From contig NZ_JALPRD010000019.1 of NCBI RefSeq assembly GCF_023197165.1, positions 1-64,000 on the forward strand: DNA of 64,000 nucleotides, read 5' to 3'. Under the pieces are notes generated by a model that did not search any database, was not told the DNA's origin, and saw only the letters and a list, made by a program, of their open reading frames with translations. The translations under genes were made by a program, and so were the position numbers. This document shows, one piece after another, positions 26,480-35,387 of this stretch; position 1 is the first letter of the stretch, and each line of letters starts with the position of its first letter. Origin of the DNA: Sphingopyxis sp. MSC1_008 (GTDB lineage: Bacteria > Pseudomonadota > Alphaproteobacteria > Sphingomonadales > Sphingomonadaceae).

Positions 26480-27268
26480 CTATAGGCGATGCGGCGCGCT
26501 GGCGGAAGACCGTGCGATTTCCGCCGCGATCGTCGCGCGCGCGGCCTCGGCGAGCAGCTTGCGGTCGGCCTCGACGATGTCGGGAAGCGGATCGAGATAG
26601 TGGATCGTCAGGTGGATCGGGCGCTTGCGCGCGAGCAGTCGCTTGAAATTATCGAGCCCGGATTCGGGATCGAGCCACGCGATGTCATTCGCCTCGGGCC
26701 CGTAATCGAGAAACACCGGCTGCACGCGCAGGTTCGGCGGCGTCGGGATCACCGCCTGAAACAGCGACGCGCGGAACGGCAGCAGCCCGTCACCCGGCCC
26801 CGTCGTCCCTTCGGGGAAGAGCGTCACCGGGCGGCCGCGCGCGAGCGCATTGCGCAGGTCGTTCGCCTGATTGTGGATCTCGCGCCGCGCCTCGCGCTGG
26901 ACATAGACGGTGTGGTTCTGGTCGGCGAGCCAGCCGACGAGCGGGGTTGTGCCGACCTCGGCTTTCGACACGAAGGCCGAGCGCGCTGCGCCGCCGAGCG
27001 CGAGGATGTCGAGCCAGCTGACATGGTTCGACACGAACAGGACGTTGCGCCGCAGCCGCGTGCCCGTCGTGCGGATACGCAGCCCGGCGATCCAGCCGAC
27101 GGCGTTGAGGAAGGCCATCACCATCGGCGACGGACGGCCGACGGCGCGGTAGAGCAGATGCGGGACGATCAGAAAAAGCAGCGCCAGCACCATCAAGGCG
27201 AGACGGGCGACCGTCCGCCAGGTGATCGAGGCGCGATCAGTCGCGCTTGCGATCGATGGCGACACCAT
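26480..27268 (-). CDS. 1-acyl-sn-glycerol-3-phosphate acyltransferase (PlsC family)
   Basis: A 262-residue membrane-bound acyltransferase of phospholipid synthesis. It has an N-terminal hydrophobic anchor (about 20-40), the catalytic HX4D motif in NHVSWLD (H82, D87), and the glycerophosphate-binding [15 protein letters not shown] precedes the ATG at 27268. The start overlaps the end of fur by 32 nt. Cotranscription with fur upstream and miaB downstream is likely. Confidence 0.93.
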   Translation of the reverse strand: MVSPSIASATDRASITWRTVARLALMVLALLFLIVPHLLYRAVGRPSPMVMAFLNAVGWIAGLRIRTTGTRLRRNVLFVSNHVSWLDILALGGAARSAFVSKAEVGTTPLVGWLADQNHTVYVQREARREIHNQANDLRNALARGRPVTLFPEGTTGPGDGLLPFRASLFQAVIPTPPNLRVQPVFLDYGPEANDIAWLDPESGLDNFKRLLARKRPIHLTIHYLDPLPDIVEADRKLLAEAARATIAAEIARSSASAPHRL

Positions 27269-27662
27269 AAAGCTCCATGCGATGGTCGACGAGGCGGAAG
27301 CCCAGCCGTTCGGCGATCACCTTCTGCAACGCCTCGAGCTCGGGATCGACGAATTCGATCACCTTGCCCGTTTCGACGTCGATCAGATGATCGTGATGCG
27401 CTTCGGGCGCGGCTTCGTAGCGCGAGCGGCCGTCGCCGAAATCGTGACGGTCGAGGATGCCCGCCTCTTCGAACAGGCGCACGGTGCGATAGACGGTGGC
27501 GATCGAGATGCCGCTGTCGACCTTTGACGCGCGTTCATAGAGCGTCTCGACGTCGGGATGATCCTCCGAATCCGAAATGACGCGCGCGATGATGCGGCGC
27601 TGCTCGGTGATGCGGAGCCCCTTTTCGTGGCACAATGCTTCAAGATCGATATTGCCGGACAT
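27237..27662 (-). CDS. fur: Fur-family metal-responsive repressor
   Basis: A 141-residue winged-helix regulator. The DNA-binding domain spans about 5-85 (LRITEQRRIIARVI, then SIATVYRTVRLFEEAG). The dimerisation domain carries HHDHLIDVETGKVIEF and a conserved E.H-type C-terminus. There is no C-terminal CxxC pair, as in many alphaproteobacterial Fur proteins. I start at the ATG at 27662 after AGGAAAGG, giving the normal length. A likely target is the haem receptor promoter 3.5 kb away. Iron versus another metal cannot be decided by eye. Confidence 0.94.
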   Translation of the reverse strand: MSGNIDLEALCHEKGLRITEQRRIIARVISDSEDHPDVETLYERASKVDSGISIATVYRTVRLFEEAGILDRHDFGDGRSRYEAAPEAHHDHLIDVETGKVIEFVDPELEALQKVIAERLGFRLVDHRMELYGVAIDRKRD

Positions 27663-27695
27663 GCTTGCCTTTCCTGCAGATGCAGCCGTGTCTGT

Positions 27696-27708
27696 GTTTG
27701 TTACAAAC
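27696..27708. promoter_or_regulatory. Inverted repeat in the fur upstream region
   Basis: A 13-bp inverted repeat, GTTTGT T ACAAAC, lies 34 nt upstream of the fur start. Position suits an operator or promoter-overlapping site. No regulator can be assigned, and it does not resemble the palindrome at the haem receptor promoter. Confidence 0.35.
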
Positions 27709-27797
27709 TGTATAGGCACGCCCCGCGGATAGGACAAGGGCGGCACCCCTACGACGCCGCCCTTCCCTGCTCCGGATGGAGCGATTTATTTCAAGTA

Positions 27798-28232
27798 TCA
27801 GACCTTGGGCTTGCGCTTGCGCCCGCCGCCGCGGCCCTTGGTGCCGAGGCCGATTTCCTTCGCCAGCGCGCGGCGCTTTTCGGCATAGTTCGGCGCGACC
27901 ATCGGATAGTCGGCGGGCAGGCCCCATTTGGCGCGATAGTCGTCGGGGGTCATGCCATAATGCGTCATCAGGTGGCGGCGCAGCATCTTGAGCTTTTTGC
28001 CGTCCTCGAGACAGACGATAAAGTCGGGCTTGACCGAGGTGCGGATCGACACCGCCGGCACCAGCTTTTCCTCGACGACCGGTTCGCTGCCAAGACCCGA
28101 CAAGGCGGCGTGAACATTATTTATCAAAATGGAGAGATCTGAAATGGCGACGCTGTTGTTGCTGACATGTGCGGCAACGATGTCGGCGGTAAGCGTAACG
28201 AGCATCTCGTTGGTATCGGCTTGGTCGGACAT
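27798..28232 (-). CDS. Ros/MucR-family transcriptional regulator
   Basis: A 144-residue protein of the MucR/Ros family, H-NS-like global silencers of Alphaproteobacteria. The N-terminal helical region (1-50) mediates oligomerisation in characterised members. The C-terminal finger is CLEDGKKLKMLRRHLMTHYG with C74, H87 and H91. The second cysteine of classical Ros is Asp here, which is common in the MucR branch. The tail is basic (KGRGGGRKRKPKV). It is monocistronic on the minus strand between fur and rimI. Confidence 0.93.
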   Translation of the reverse strand: MSDQADTNEMLVTLTADIVAAHVSNNSVAISDLSILINNVHAALSGLGSEPVVEEKLVPAVSIRTSVKPDFIVCLEDGKKLKMLRRHLMTHYGMTPDDYRAKWGLPADYPMVAPNYAEKRRALAKEIGLGTKGRGGGRKRKPKV

Positions 28233-28341
28233 GAGACTATTCCTTGATTCTTATTACCCAGAAGACAGGTCGGCGAATATTGGATTTGTTCTTCCGCCGG
28301 TCAGATTACTGCCACTTTGGATGGAATTCCGCAATGACCGA

Positions 28342-28824
28342 TCAGTCCGCCTTTTGCTCGCGTGCCGATCGGCGCATCGTAATTGCGTCGCGAACCACGC
28401 CGTCATTACCGCGATAATAGGCCGGCCGCCGGCCGCACTCAGCAAAACCCGCGCTCTCATAGAGATGAACCGCATCATTATCGGCTCGCATTTCAAGGAA
28501 ATAGTCTTCGGCCCCCTGGCCGGCCGCCCACGCCCGCCAGTCGTCGATCAGTAATGCGCCGATACCGCGGCTGCGAAACAGCGGGTCGACCGCGAGCAAT
28601 AATAATTCGCTTTCGGGCCCGGCGATGCGCGCCGCCGAGAAACCGCATGCGTTATCGCCCTCCCACGCCAGGCACACGCGTGCCGAGGGCAGCGCGAACA
28701 AGGTCAAAAGCTGCGCGCCGCTCCACGCTTCGCCATAGGCGGGTTCGAACGCGGCATCCATCACGCGCATCACCGCGGCGAGGTCGCCGACGCGAGCGGT
28801 GGCGAGGCGGATGGCGCCGCTCAT
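28342..28824 (-). CDS. rimI: Ribosomal-protein-alanine N-acetyltransferase RimI-like
   Basis: A 160-residue GNAT acetyltransferase. The acetyl-CoA pyrophosphate loop is LFRSRGIGALLIDDW and the C-terminal strand region contains LYESAGFAECGRRPAYY. Family members acetylate the N-terminus of ribosomal protein S18. The start overlaps the stop of tsaB by 4 nt (ATGA), the classic tsaB-rimI pairing, which supports the assignment over other GNAT proteins. Confidence 0.93.
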   Translation of the reverse strand: MSGAIRLATARVGDLAAVMRVMDAAFEPAYGEAWSGAQLLTLFALPSARVCLAWEGDNACGFSAARIAGPESELLLLAVDPLFRSRGIGALLIDDWRAWAAGQGAEDYFLEMRADNDAVHLYESAGFAECGRRPAYYRGNDGVVRDAITMRRSAREQKAD

Positions 28825-29438
28825 GCCGGCGCCATCGGCTTGGCATCGGGCGCGCGGCCGTAAATCGGGCTGGGTCGATCGATCAGCAAAGCAGGCGGCA
28901 GCCGCAGGAAGGCGCGCGCGTCGGGCAGCGCCGCCAGCGCGCGCCCGGTGCCGCGGCGCGCGACAAAGGGCTCGGCGCGATTGCCGACGACCAGTTCGTC
29001 GCCGATCAGGACGGCGTCCTCAGGCAGGAGCGAGCGAATGCCGCTACGCGGCGTCAGGTCCGCCGCGAACGGCTGGACAAAGTATTGGCCATGCCCGCCC
29101 TCCATCACCACCAGCGCGCCGCCGGCCGCCGCGATGTCATCGGCGGCGCCGGCCGCAACCAGCGCGAGCGTCGAAAAGCCCTGCACGGGCACCTGCCAGC
29201 CGAGCGCCAGCGCGCGCGCCGCTGCAACGCCGATCCGGACCCCGGCAAAGCTGCCCGGGCCGCATCCCGCGACGATGACGTCGGCGCGGCCGCCGTCTGC
29301 GAGTTCGGCGATCAGCGGAACTAGCCGTTCGGCGTGGCCGCGGCCGATCACCTCGTGACGATGGTCGACGACCGCCCCGGCCTCCAGCAACGCCACCGAA
29401 CAGGCTTCGCTCGCCGAATCGATGACCAGATACCGCAT
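28821..29438 (-). CDS. tsaB: tRNA threonylcarbamoyladenosine biosynthesis protein TsaB
   Basis: A 205-residue ASKHA-fold protein that partners TsaD in making t6A37 in ANN-decoding tRNAs. The N-terminal VIDSASEACSVALLE and the conserved CGPGSFAGVRIGVAAARALA (shown in part as GPGSFAGVRIG) are family hallmarks. It lacks the TsaD metal-binding histidines, as expected. It overlaps rimI downstream. Confidence 0.95.
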   Translation of the reverse strand: MRYLVIDSASEACSVALLEAGAVVDHRHEVIGRGHAERLVPLIAELADGGRADVIVAGCGPGSFAGVRIGVAAARALALGWQVPVQGFSTLALVAAGAADDIAAAGGALVVMEGGHGQYFVQPFAADLTPRSGIRSLLPEDAVLIGDELVVGNRAEPFVARRGTGRALAALPDARAFLRLPPALLIDRPSPIYGRAPDAKPMAPA

Positions 29439-29455
29439 CGAGGCAGGATTCTCGC

Positions 29456-30049
29456 TCAGGCGATGCGGTTGAAGCGCGCGAAATCGGGGCGCGGGCTGCG
29501 CTCGAAGATCGTCGCGGCATCGCCATAGCCGAGGGTCGAGATGAAATTACTCTTCACATTCGGCTGGCCGGCGAAGAAGGCCTCGTCGACCGCGGCATTG
29601 TTGAACCCCGACATCGGCCCGGTGTCGAGACCGAGCGCGCGCGCCGCGAGGATGAAATAGGCGCCCTGAAGGGTGGCATTGCGGAAAGCGGTCGTCTGCG
29701 CCAGCGCCTCGTTACCCGCGAACCAGCTGCGCGCGTCGGTATGCGGGAAAAATTCGGGCAGATTTTCGTAAAATTCATTGTCGCTCGCGATGATCGCGGT
29801 CACCGGCGCCTTCAGGATCTTTTCCTCGTTCCCCGGTATGGCGTGCGCGGCGAGCTTCGCCTTCGCCTCGTCGGTCACGCACCAGACGATCCGCGCCGGC
29901 AGGCTGTTGGCGCTGGTCGGGCCGAATTTCACCAGATCCCAGATCGCGTGCAGCTGCGTTTCCGAAACGGGCTTGTCGAGATAGCCGTTATAGGTGCGCG
30001 CGGTACGAAACAGCTGGTCGAGAGCGCTGTCGGAAAGCGGCTCGCTCAT
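29456..30049 (-). CDS. RutE/HadB-type nitroreductase family protein
   Basis: A 197-residue FMN-dependent nitroreductase-fold protein close to the malonic semialdehyde reductase RutE group: [11 protein letters not shown] near the N-terminus, [15 protein letters not shown] (40-54), and a C-terminal LGYGD. In Escherichia coli RutE reduces malonic semialdehyde in pyrimidine degradation, but no other rut genes are present, so the physiological substrate is open. It lies 17 nt upstream of tsaB and 25 nt downstream of the nfuA-like gene. Confidence 0.88.
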   Translation of the reverse strand: MSEPLSDSALDQLFRTARTYNGYLDKPVSETQLHAIWDLVKFGPTSANSLPARIVWCVTDEAKAKLAAHAIPGNEEKILKAPVTAIIASDNEFYENLPEFFPHTDARSWFAGNEALAQTTAFRNATLQGAYFILAARALGLDTGPMSGFNNAAVDEAFFAGQPNVKSNFISTLGYGDAATIFERSPRPDFARFNRIA

Positions 30050-30074
30050 GGGCTAACTCCTCAGGGAAAAATGG

Positions 30075-30647
30075 TCAGACGGCGTGGACTGCCGTTACCT
30101 CAGGCACATAATGTTTCAAGAGGGACTCGATGCCATTCTTCAGCGTCGCGGTCGAGGACGGGCATCCCGCGCACGCGCCCTGCATCTTCAGATACACATT
30201 GCCCTTGTCAAACCCGCGATAGACGATGTCGCCGCCGTCGTTGGCGACCGCGGGGCGGACGCGCGTTTCAATGAGCTCCTTGATCTGCTCGATGATGTCG
30301 GCGTCGGCAGGATCGTCAGCGAAGCCCTCATCCTCCGCCGGAACCGAAAAGCCCGCGCTTGCGGCGTTGAACAGCGGCACGTCGGCGAGGAAATGGTCCA
30401 TGACGATGCCAAGCACATCGGGCTTTGCATCGCTCCATTCGGCGCCGGGGGCGATCGTCACCGACACGAAATCGCGGCCGAAGAAGACACCCGTCACGTC
30501 GCCGAGCGAGAAAAGCGCGCTCGCGAGCGGCGATGCCTCGGCCTCTTCGGGACTGGCAAAGTCGCGGGTTCCCGTCTCCATCACCGCCCGGCCGGGCAGG
30601 AATTTGAGCGTCGCGGGATTGGGCGTCGATTCGGTTTCGATCAGCAT
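30075..30647 (-). CDS. NfuA/NifU-type Fe-S cluster carrier
   Basis: A 190-residue scaffold/carrier protein for [4Fe-4S] clusters. The N-terminal Nfu domain starts with IETESTPNPATLKFLPG. The C-terminal NifU domain contains DGGDIVYRGF and the cluster-binding CAGC (C159, C162). This two-domain layout matches alphaproteobacterial and mitochondrial NFU1-like proteins. I chose the ATG at 30647, giving the typical M-hydrophobic-IETE start. The frame stays open far upstream, but that part is unconserved. No clear ribosome site. Confidence 0.93.
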   Translation of the reverse strand: MLIETESTPNPATLKFLPGRAVMETGTRDFASPEEAEASPLASALFSLGDVTGVFFGRDFVSVTIAPGAEWSDAKPDVLGIVMDHFLADVPLFNAASAGFSVPAEDEGFADDPADADIIEQIKELIETRVRPAVANDGGDIVYRGFDKGNVYLKMQGACAGCPSSTATLKNGIESLLKHYVPEVTAVHAV

Positions 30648-30710
30648 GGCGTGCATGTGGGGCGCAGCGAGGCTTTGTGCAAGATGACATGGATGCGCTA
30701 AGGCGCGGCG

Positions 30711-31580
30711 ATGCGTCCTTTCACCCATTTTGCCGCGCTCGACTGGTCGGGCGCCCGCGGACCGCGCCAGCGCGGGATCGCCCTGGCGGTCGCAAGCGGC
30801 AGCGCAGCGCCCGCGCTGGTGCGGCCGGGGCATATCTGGTCGCGGGCCGAAATCCTCGATTGGCTGGAGGGCGTCGCCGCGGCGGGCGAGAATATGCTGA
30901 TCGGTTTCGACTTTTCGGCGGCCTTCGCCTTTGCCGACCATGGCGCCTATTTCCCCGGCTGGGCGGACAGCCCGGCCGACATGCGCGAACTGTGGGCGCT
31001 CGTCGAACATCTGGCGGGCGGCGATCCGCATTATGAAGCGGGCGGATTCCTGGCGCATCCCGAAGCGCGGCGGCATTTCCGCCATCGCGGCGAGGCTGGC
31101 AACCTGTTCGAAGCCGGTGCGGGACGGCTGCGCGTCGTCGAGCGGCACCAGCGCGCGACGAAGCAGGCGGCGAGCGTCAGCAATTTCAACCTCGTCGGGG
31201 CGGCGCAGGTCGGCAAGGCGAGCCTGTCGGGCATGCGCCTGCTCCATCGGCTCTCGACCCGCATCCCGCTGTGGCCCGGCGATCCAGTGCCCGCGGCAGG
31301 GCCGATGCTGGTCGAAATCTACACCAGCCTCGCCGCGCGCGCGGCCGGACTGCCCCCGGGGCGCAGCAAGATCCGCGACGGCGCGGCGCTCGACACCGCG
31401 CTCGCGGCGCTGGGTTCGCCGCCATGCGGCTTGACGGGCCCGGTCAGCGACCATGCGAGCGATGCGCTGCTCACCGCCGCCTGGCTGCGCGTGATCGCCG
31501 GCGACGCCGCCCCCTGGTCCCCGTCGCCGCTGACGGGCCGCCTCGCGCGAACCGAAGGCTGGACCTTTGGCATCATCTGA
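30711..31580 (+). CDS. Conserved hypothetical protein, possibly RNase H-like fold
   Basis: A 289-residue cytoplasmic protein. Near the N-terminus ALDWSGARG resembles the first strand and acidic residue of an RNase H-like (DUF429-like) fold, and LIGFDFSAAFAF supplies a second aspartate. C-terminal VSDHASDALLTAAW holds a further acidic pair and the usual 'DAlltA' helix of that fold. No catalytic assignment is possible. It is divergent from nfuA and stands upstream of tRNA-Thr. Confidence 0.7.
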   Translation: MRPFTHFAALDWSGARGPRQRGIALAVASGSAAPALVRPGHIWSRAEILDWLEGVAAAGENMLIGFDFSAAFAFADHGAYFPGWADSPADMRELWALVEHLAGGDPHYEAGGFLAHPEARRHFRHRGEAGNLFEAGAGRLRVVERHQRATKQAASVSNFNLVGAAQVGKASLSGMRLLHRLSTRIPLWPGDPVPAAGPMLVEIYTSLAARAAGLPPGRSKIRDGAALDTALAALGSPPCGLTGPVSDHASDALLTAAWLRVIAGDAAPWSPSPLTGRLARTEGWTFGII

Positions 31581-31656
31581 AAATTTCTAGCCCGCCGCAT
31601 TTTCCCGACGTCGGATGTTTCCATCCGCCCGAAAAATGCTAAGGGGCGGTCAGCCG

Positions 31657-31732
<76 letters not shown>

Positions 31733-31841
31733 ATCAACATATTTCAGTGGTTCGAGGAGCGCCTTACAGGCGCCGCCGGTCCGACGGCCGCCTCACAGGC
31801 ATGATTCATTTTACCTGACCCCAACCGAAGGAGATATATAT

Positions 31842-32189
31842 ATGAGCATCGAACGCCTGCATTCGGGCCCGCGCATGAGCCAGGCCGTGATCCATGGCGG
31901 CATCGTTTATCTTGCCGGCCAGGTGGGTGCACCGGGCGAGGACGCGACCGCACAGACGCGTGCCATTCTCGCATCGATCGACGAATTGCTCGCCGAGGCC
32001 GGCACCGACCGGTCGCACCTGCTCACGGCAATGATCTGGTTGGCCGATATGGCCGATTTCGCCGCCATGAACGTGGTTTGGGAAGAATGGATTGGCGGCA
32101 CCAATGCGCCGACGCGGGCGACGGGCGAAGTTCGCCTGGCAACGCCCGACTACCGCGTGGAAATCATCGTCACCGCAGCTCGCCCCTGA
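31842..32189 (+). CDS. Rid (YjgF/YER057c/UK114) family protein
   Basis: A 115-residue trimeric-fold enamine/imine deaminase family protein. Visible family features are AVIHGGIVYLAGQVG, the central DRSHLLTAMIWLADMADF and the APTRATGEVRLA region containing the arginine expected to bind the substrate carboxylate. The surrounding residues differ from canonical RidA, so it belongs to another Rid subgroup. A strong GAAGGAG precedes the start. It follows tRNA-Thr and is convergent with the TonB receptor, separated by a long stem-loop. Confidence 0.88.
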   Translation: MSIERLHSGPRMSQAVIHGGIVYLAGQVGAPGEDATAQTRAILASIDELLAEAGTDRSHLLTAMIWLADMADFAAMNVVWEEWIGGTNAPTRATGEVRLATPDYRVEIIVTAARP

Positions 32190-32220
32190 CGCAGAAACGA
32201 ACGCTTCGGCCCCGCCTCAA

Positions 32221-32267
32221 GGCAGTCGAAGCAAGGCCGGGACTGCGTGACCTTGCTTCGAGCTGCC
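32221..32267. terminator. Long stem-loop between convergent genes
   Basis: GGCAGTCGAAGCAAGG (32221-32236) pairs with CCTTGCTTCGAGCTGCC (32251-32267) with a single bulged base and a 14-nt loop. It lies between the 3' ends of the Rid gene and the TonB receptor gene. It probably serves as a bidirectional transcription terminator or 3'-end stabiliser. There is no T-run. Confidence 0.55.
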
Positions 32268-32283
32268 CTGAGAACCGATCCGG

Positions 32284-35064
32284 CTAGAAATCGACCTTCG
32301 CGCCGACGGTGAAGTAGCGGCCAACGACGTCGTACAGCGTGCTGTTGACGGTGATGAGAGGCGGATCGCGGTCGAACACATTGTTCACGTTGCCGAACAG
32401 CATGAAGCGATCGTCGATCTTGAACCGCGCGCCGAGGTCGACATAGGTCCGCGAGGCGATCCTGTTGTTGATCAGCGTCGTGCGCGTCCGGTCAAAATTG
32501 CCGCCATCGATATACCGCGCGCGGATGTCGAACCCGACATTGTCATCCTCATAGGTCGCGCTGAGCGTGCCGCGCCATTTCGGCGTCGCGCGCTGCACTG
32601 CGTCCCCGACATCGCCGGCGGTTTCGACGCGGGTAACGCCGGTATCGAACACCAGCTTGTCGACATAGGTCGCAAGCGCACGGATGCGCAGGCTGCCCGG
32701 CAGGCCCGCACTGACGTTCGACAGGTTGACGACATAGGATGCCTCCATGTCGAGCCCGCTCGTCTCGAAGCTGGCGATATTCTGCTGGGTGGCGGCAACC
32801 TGGACGACCGTCCCCGTCGCATCGCGCGTGATGCTATCGCAGGCGGAGGTGACCCCACGAGAACACAAGAGCGTCAGGTTCGATCCGTTCAGCGCCGTGA
32901 TCGCACCGTCGATCTTGATCTTGTAATAATCGACCGAGGCGCTGAAGCCGCGCAGGAAGGATGGCGAATATGTTGCGCCGATTGCCGTCGTGTAGCTTAC
33001 TTCCGGCACCAGATCGGGGTTGCCGCCAGTGAATGTCGTCACGGTCGACGGTTGCGGATTATATGCGGGGTTGGCCGCAGCTCGCCCGGCCCTGTCCTGA
33101 TCGTTGAGCGATCCGATGTTGATCGCGCGAAGCGCGAACAATTCGCCGATGCCCGGCGACCGAATGTCGCGCGAGCGCGTTGCGCGCAGCAGCAGGTCGC
33201 CAAACAGCCGCGCGGTGCCGCCGGCCTTCCACGTCCAGATGCCGCCGCTGGTGCTGTAATCCGAATAGCGCGCGGCGCCGCTCAGATCGATCTCCACCGC
33301 ATTTTCGAGTTTGAGCAGCGGGAACAGGACTTCGCCAAAGGCTTCCTTGACGTTGAACCCGCCCGAGGTGGGCGTCGAAAAGACGAGGATGCCGAAGTTG
33401 CTCGCGTTCGCGATCGTGAAATCGTCGCGCGACGAAACCTGTTCTTCCCAGCGCGCCTCGGCGCCGACCGCGACGGTCACCGGTCCGGCCCACAAGGAGA
33501 AGAGATCGCCCTGAATTTCGGCGCCCGCCGAATCGAGCTTTCTGGTTTCGAACGATTGCTGCGCCCCCGTGACATAGTCGCGCGCCTCGGGCGACGCATT
33601 CAATGCGCCGAACGGATTGAGCGGCCGGCACGCAGGATCATTATTGGTCGGGTCTGCGTCGGCATTGATGCCGCAGACGATTTGCCCGCCGCTCGACACC
33701 GCATTGATCGCGTTGTTGAACTGACGGACCAGCCGCGAGTTGCCCATCGACTGTTCGCTTTCGACCTCGCCATGGCTGTACCATGCCTTGTAGCGGAAAC
33801 CGTTGCCGAACGTGCCGTCGACGCCGATCGCGGCTTCCTTGCTGACGCGCTCGCCGCGAAACTGCAGCTGCAATATGTCGTTGAAATAGCGGCCGAGGGT
33901 CAAGCTCGTCTCGCCCGCCGCGGCCAGTCGGTCGCGGATCGCGGTCGACAAATAGGGGTTGTTCGCCTGGATCGTGAGGTAGGGCAGACCCAACGCGCCG
34001 CCGACCGTATAGTCGCCGAAGAAGGGCGCGTTCGACAGCGAGCGCGCATAGCTGCCGTCGACCCAGAAGGTCGCGTCGCCGACCTCATAGCTCAGCCGCG
34101 CATAGGTGGTCAGCCGCTCGTAAGGCGACGATACCGGAATCGTGTCATAGAGGTTGATGCCGTCTTCGCCGCCGACCATCCGGATCGGAAAGGCGCCCGC
34201 GCCGACGCTCGTGCCGCGACCGAACGCGCGCAGCGTGCCGTCGGCGTTGAACGTCTGTCCGGCGAGAACGCCGCTGGTGATCAGACCGCCCAGCGTGACG
34301 TTGCCGAAGTTCACGTCGCGGACCAGTTCCGACCCCGTGCCCGAGGGGATGAAATCGGGACTGTTGAGCTGCGGGCGCGTGCTCCGCTGGATCACGCCGC
34401 GGTCTTTGACATATTCGCCGCCGATGATGAAATGGCCGCGCCCGTCGGCGAAGCCGGTCCCGAATTTCGCATCGAAGCCATAGCGGAACCCGTCGCCACG
34501 CGACGAAACGCCGACATTGCCGCCAACCGACAGACCGTCATAATCCTTGTCGAGCAGGATGTTGACGACGCCCGCCACCGCACCCGAGCCCCAGGCGGCG
34601 GAGGCGCCGCCGGTCACGACCTCGACGCGCTCGACCAGATTCGTCGGGATGAAATTCAGATTGCCCTCACCGACGAAGCGGCGGCCGTCGAGCAGCACGA
34701 GCGTGCGGTTGATACCGAGGCCGCGCATGTCGACGGGCGCCGTCCCAGTCGAGGTGTTGCCGTTCGACACGCTCGGCGTCGTGGTGGGGCGGATTTGCGG
34801 AAGGTCGTTCAGCACCTGCTGGATGTTCGGACGCGCGCCGAGGCGCAATTCATCCTCGCCGATCACCGTCGTCGGGGTCGGCTGATCGAAACCGGCGCGC
34901 GCGATGCGCGATCCCGTGACGAGGATTTCCTCATCGGCCGTCGCCTCCGTCTCCGCGACCGTCTGCGCCGCGGCCGGCACGGCGAGCCATAATCCCGCCG
35001 CCAACGCCGCAATGCTGCTGCCGCGCGCGAGTCGGTAACCGAGCTTGTCACTGTCCTTATGCAT
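32284..35064 (-). CDS. TonB-dependent receptor (sphingomonad GSRI type)
   Basis: A 926-residue outer-membrane receptor. The signal peptide ends near AVPAAAQT. A TonB-box-like EEILVTGSRIAR is followed by a plug with DMRGLGINRTLVLLDGRR and GGASAAWGSGAVAGVVN, then a barrel ending in GRYFTVGAKVDF. This subtype is abundant in sphingomonads and tends to import glycans, peptides or other organics rather than siderophores. It is divergent from the M19/DUF1611/serine hydrolase operon and shares its promoter region and a palindromic motif, so it likely imports that operon's substrate. Confidence 0.92.
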   Translation of the reverse strand: MHKDSDKLGYRLARGSSIAALAAGLWLAVPAAAQTVAETEATADEEILVTGSRIARAGFDQPTPTTVIGEDELRLGARPNIQQVLNDLPQIRPTTTPSVSNGNTSTGTAPVDMRGLGINRTLVLLDGRRFVGEGNLNFIPTNLVERVEVVTGGASAAWGSGAVAGVVNILLDKDYDGLSVGGNVGVSSRGDGFRYGFDAKFGTGFADGRGHFIIGGEYVKDRGVIQRSTRPQLNSPDFIPSGTGSELVRDVNFGNVTLGGLITSGVLAGQTFNADGTLRAFGRGTSVGAGAFPIRMVGGEDGINLYDTIPVSSPYERLTTYARLSYEVGDATFWVDGSYARSLSNAPFFGDYTVGGALGLPYLTIQANNPYLSTAIRDRLAAAGETSLTLGRYFNDILQLQFRGERVSKEAAIGVDGTFGNGFRYKAWYSHGEVESEQSMGNSRLVRQFNNAINAVSSGGQIVCGINADADPTNNDPACRPLNPFGALNASPEARDYVTGAQQSFETRKLDSAGAEIQGDLFSLWAGPVTVAVGAEARWEEQVSSRDDFTIANASNFGILVFSTPTSGGFNVKEAFGEVLFPLLKLENAVEIDLSGAARYSDYSTSGGIWTWKAGGTARLFGDLLLRATRSRDIRSPGIGELFALRAINIGSLNDQDRAGRAAANPAYNPQPSTVTTFTGGNPDLVPEVSYTTAIGATYSPSFLRGFSASVDYYKIKIDGAITALNGSNLTLLCSRGVTSACDSITRDATGTVVQVAATQQNIASFETSGLDMEASYVVNLSNVSAGLPGSLRIRALATYVDKLVFDTGVTRVETAGDVGDAVQRATPKWRGTLSATYEDDNVGFDIRARYIDGGNFDRTRTTLINNRIASRTYVDLGARFKIDDRFMLFGNVNNVFDRDPPLITVNSTLYDVVGRYFTVGAKVDF

Positions 35065-35387
35065 CTCAATCCACCCTTTTGTGCTGGGCCGCTCGATGGC
35101 GGCCTTTTTTGGTTCCCCACATGGAAGTTGCCATAATGTCCTATTCAGGACAATATATTTCTTTTGCGAGAAATTAGACCCATAATTGCCAATGAGTTCG
35201 ATCGACGCCTATTGGCTTCGGGGGTAAATCAGGCGAAAAACCGGGATGGCGGCGTTGCCATTATGCGCTCGCACTCGCCGCTCGCTTGGCACGCGAAGAG
35301 GCTTTTCAGGATTCGAAAGCGATGGATTGACGAAGCCCTTATGGGATAATATTGTCCTGATCAGAAAATCAAAAACAAAGAGGGACG
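35065..35387. promoter_or_regulatory. Divergent intergenic region with two related operator-like sites
   Basis: This 323-nt region has no plausible gene. Palindrome TGTCCTATTCAGGACA (35137-35152; 6-bp arms, 4-bp spacer) lies 73 nt from the receptor start. The 12-mer ATATTGTCCTGA (35349-35360) is the exact reverse complement of 35145-35156 and lies 28 nt before the peptidase start. Each divergent promoter therefore has a copy in the same orientation relative to its gene. The arm-spacer form fits a GntR-type dimeric repressor, but none is encoded nearby. Confidence 0.55.

Noticed and set aside
27798..28232. Missing second zinc cysteine in MucR as a broken finger
   Set aside because: CLED in place of CLEC is common in the MucR branch, so it is not evidence of loss of function.
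31759..31773. Palindrome GCGCCT-TAC-AGGCGC after tRNA-Thr as a terminator
   Set aside because: The stem is short (6 bp), has no T-run and is within a generally GC-rich repeat-like stretch, so the call is not supportable.
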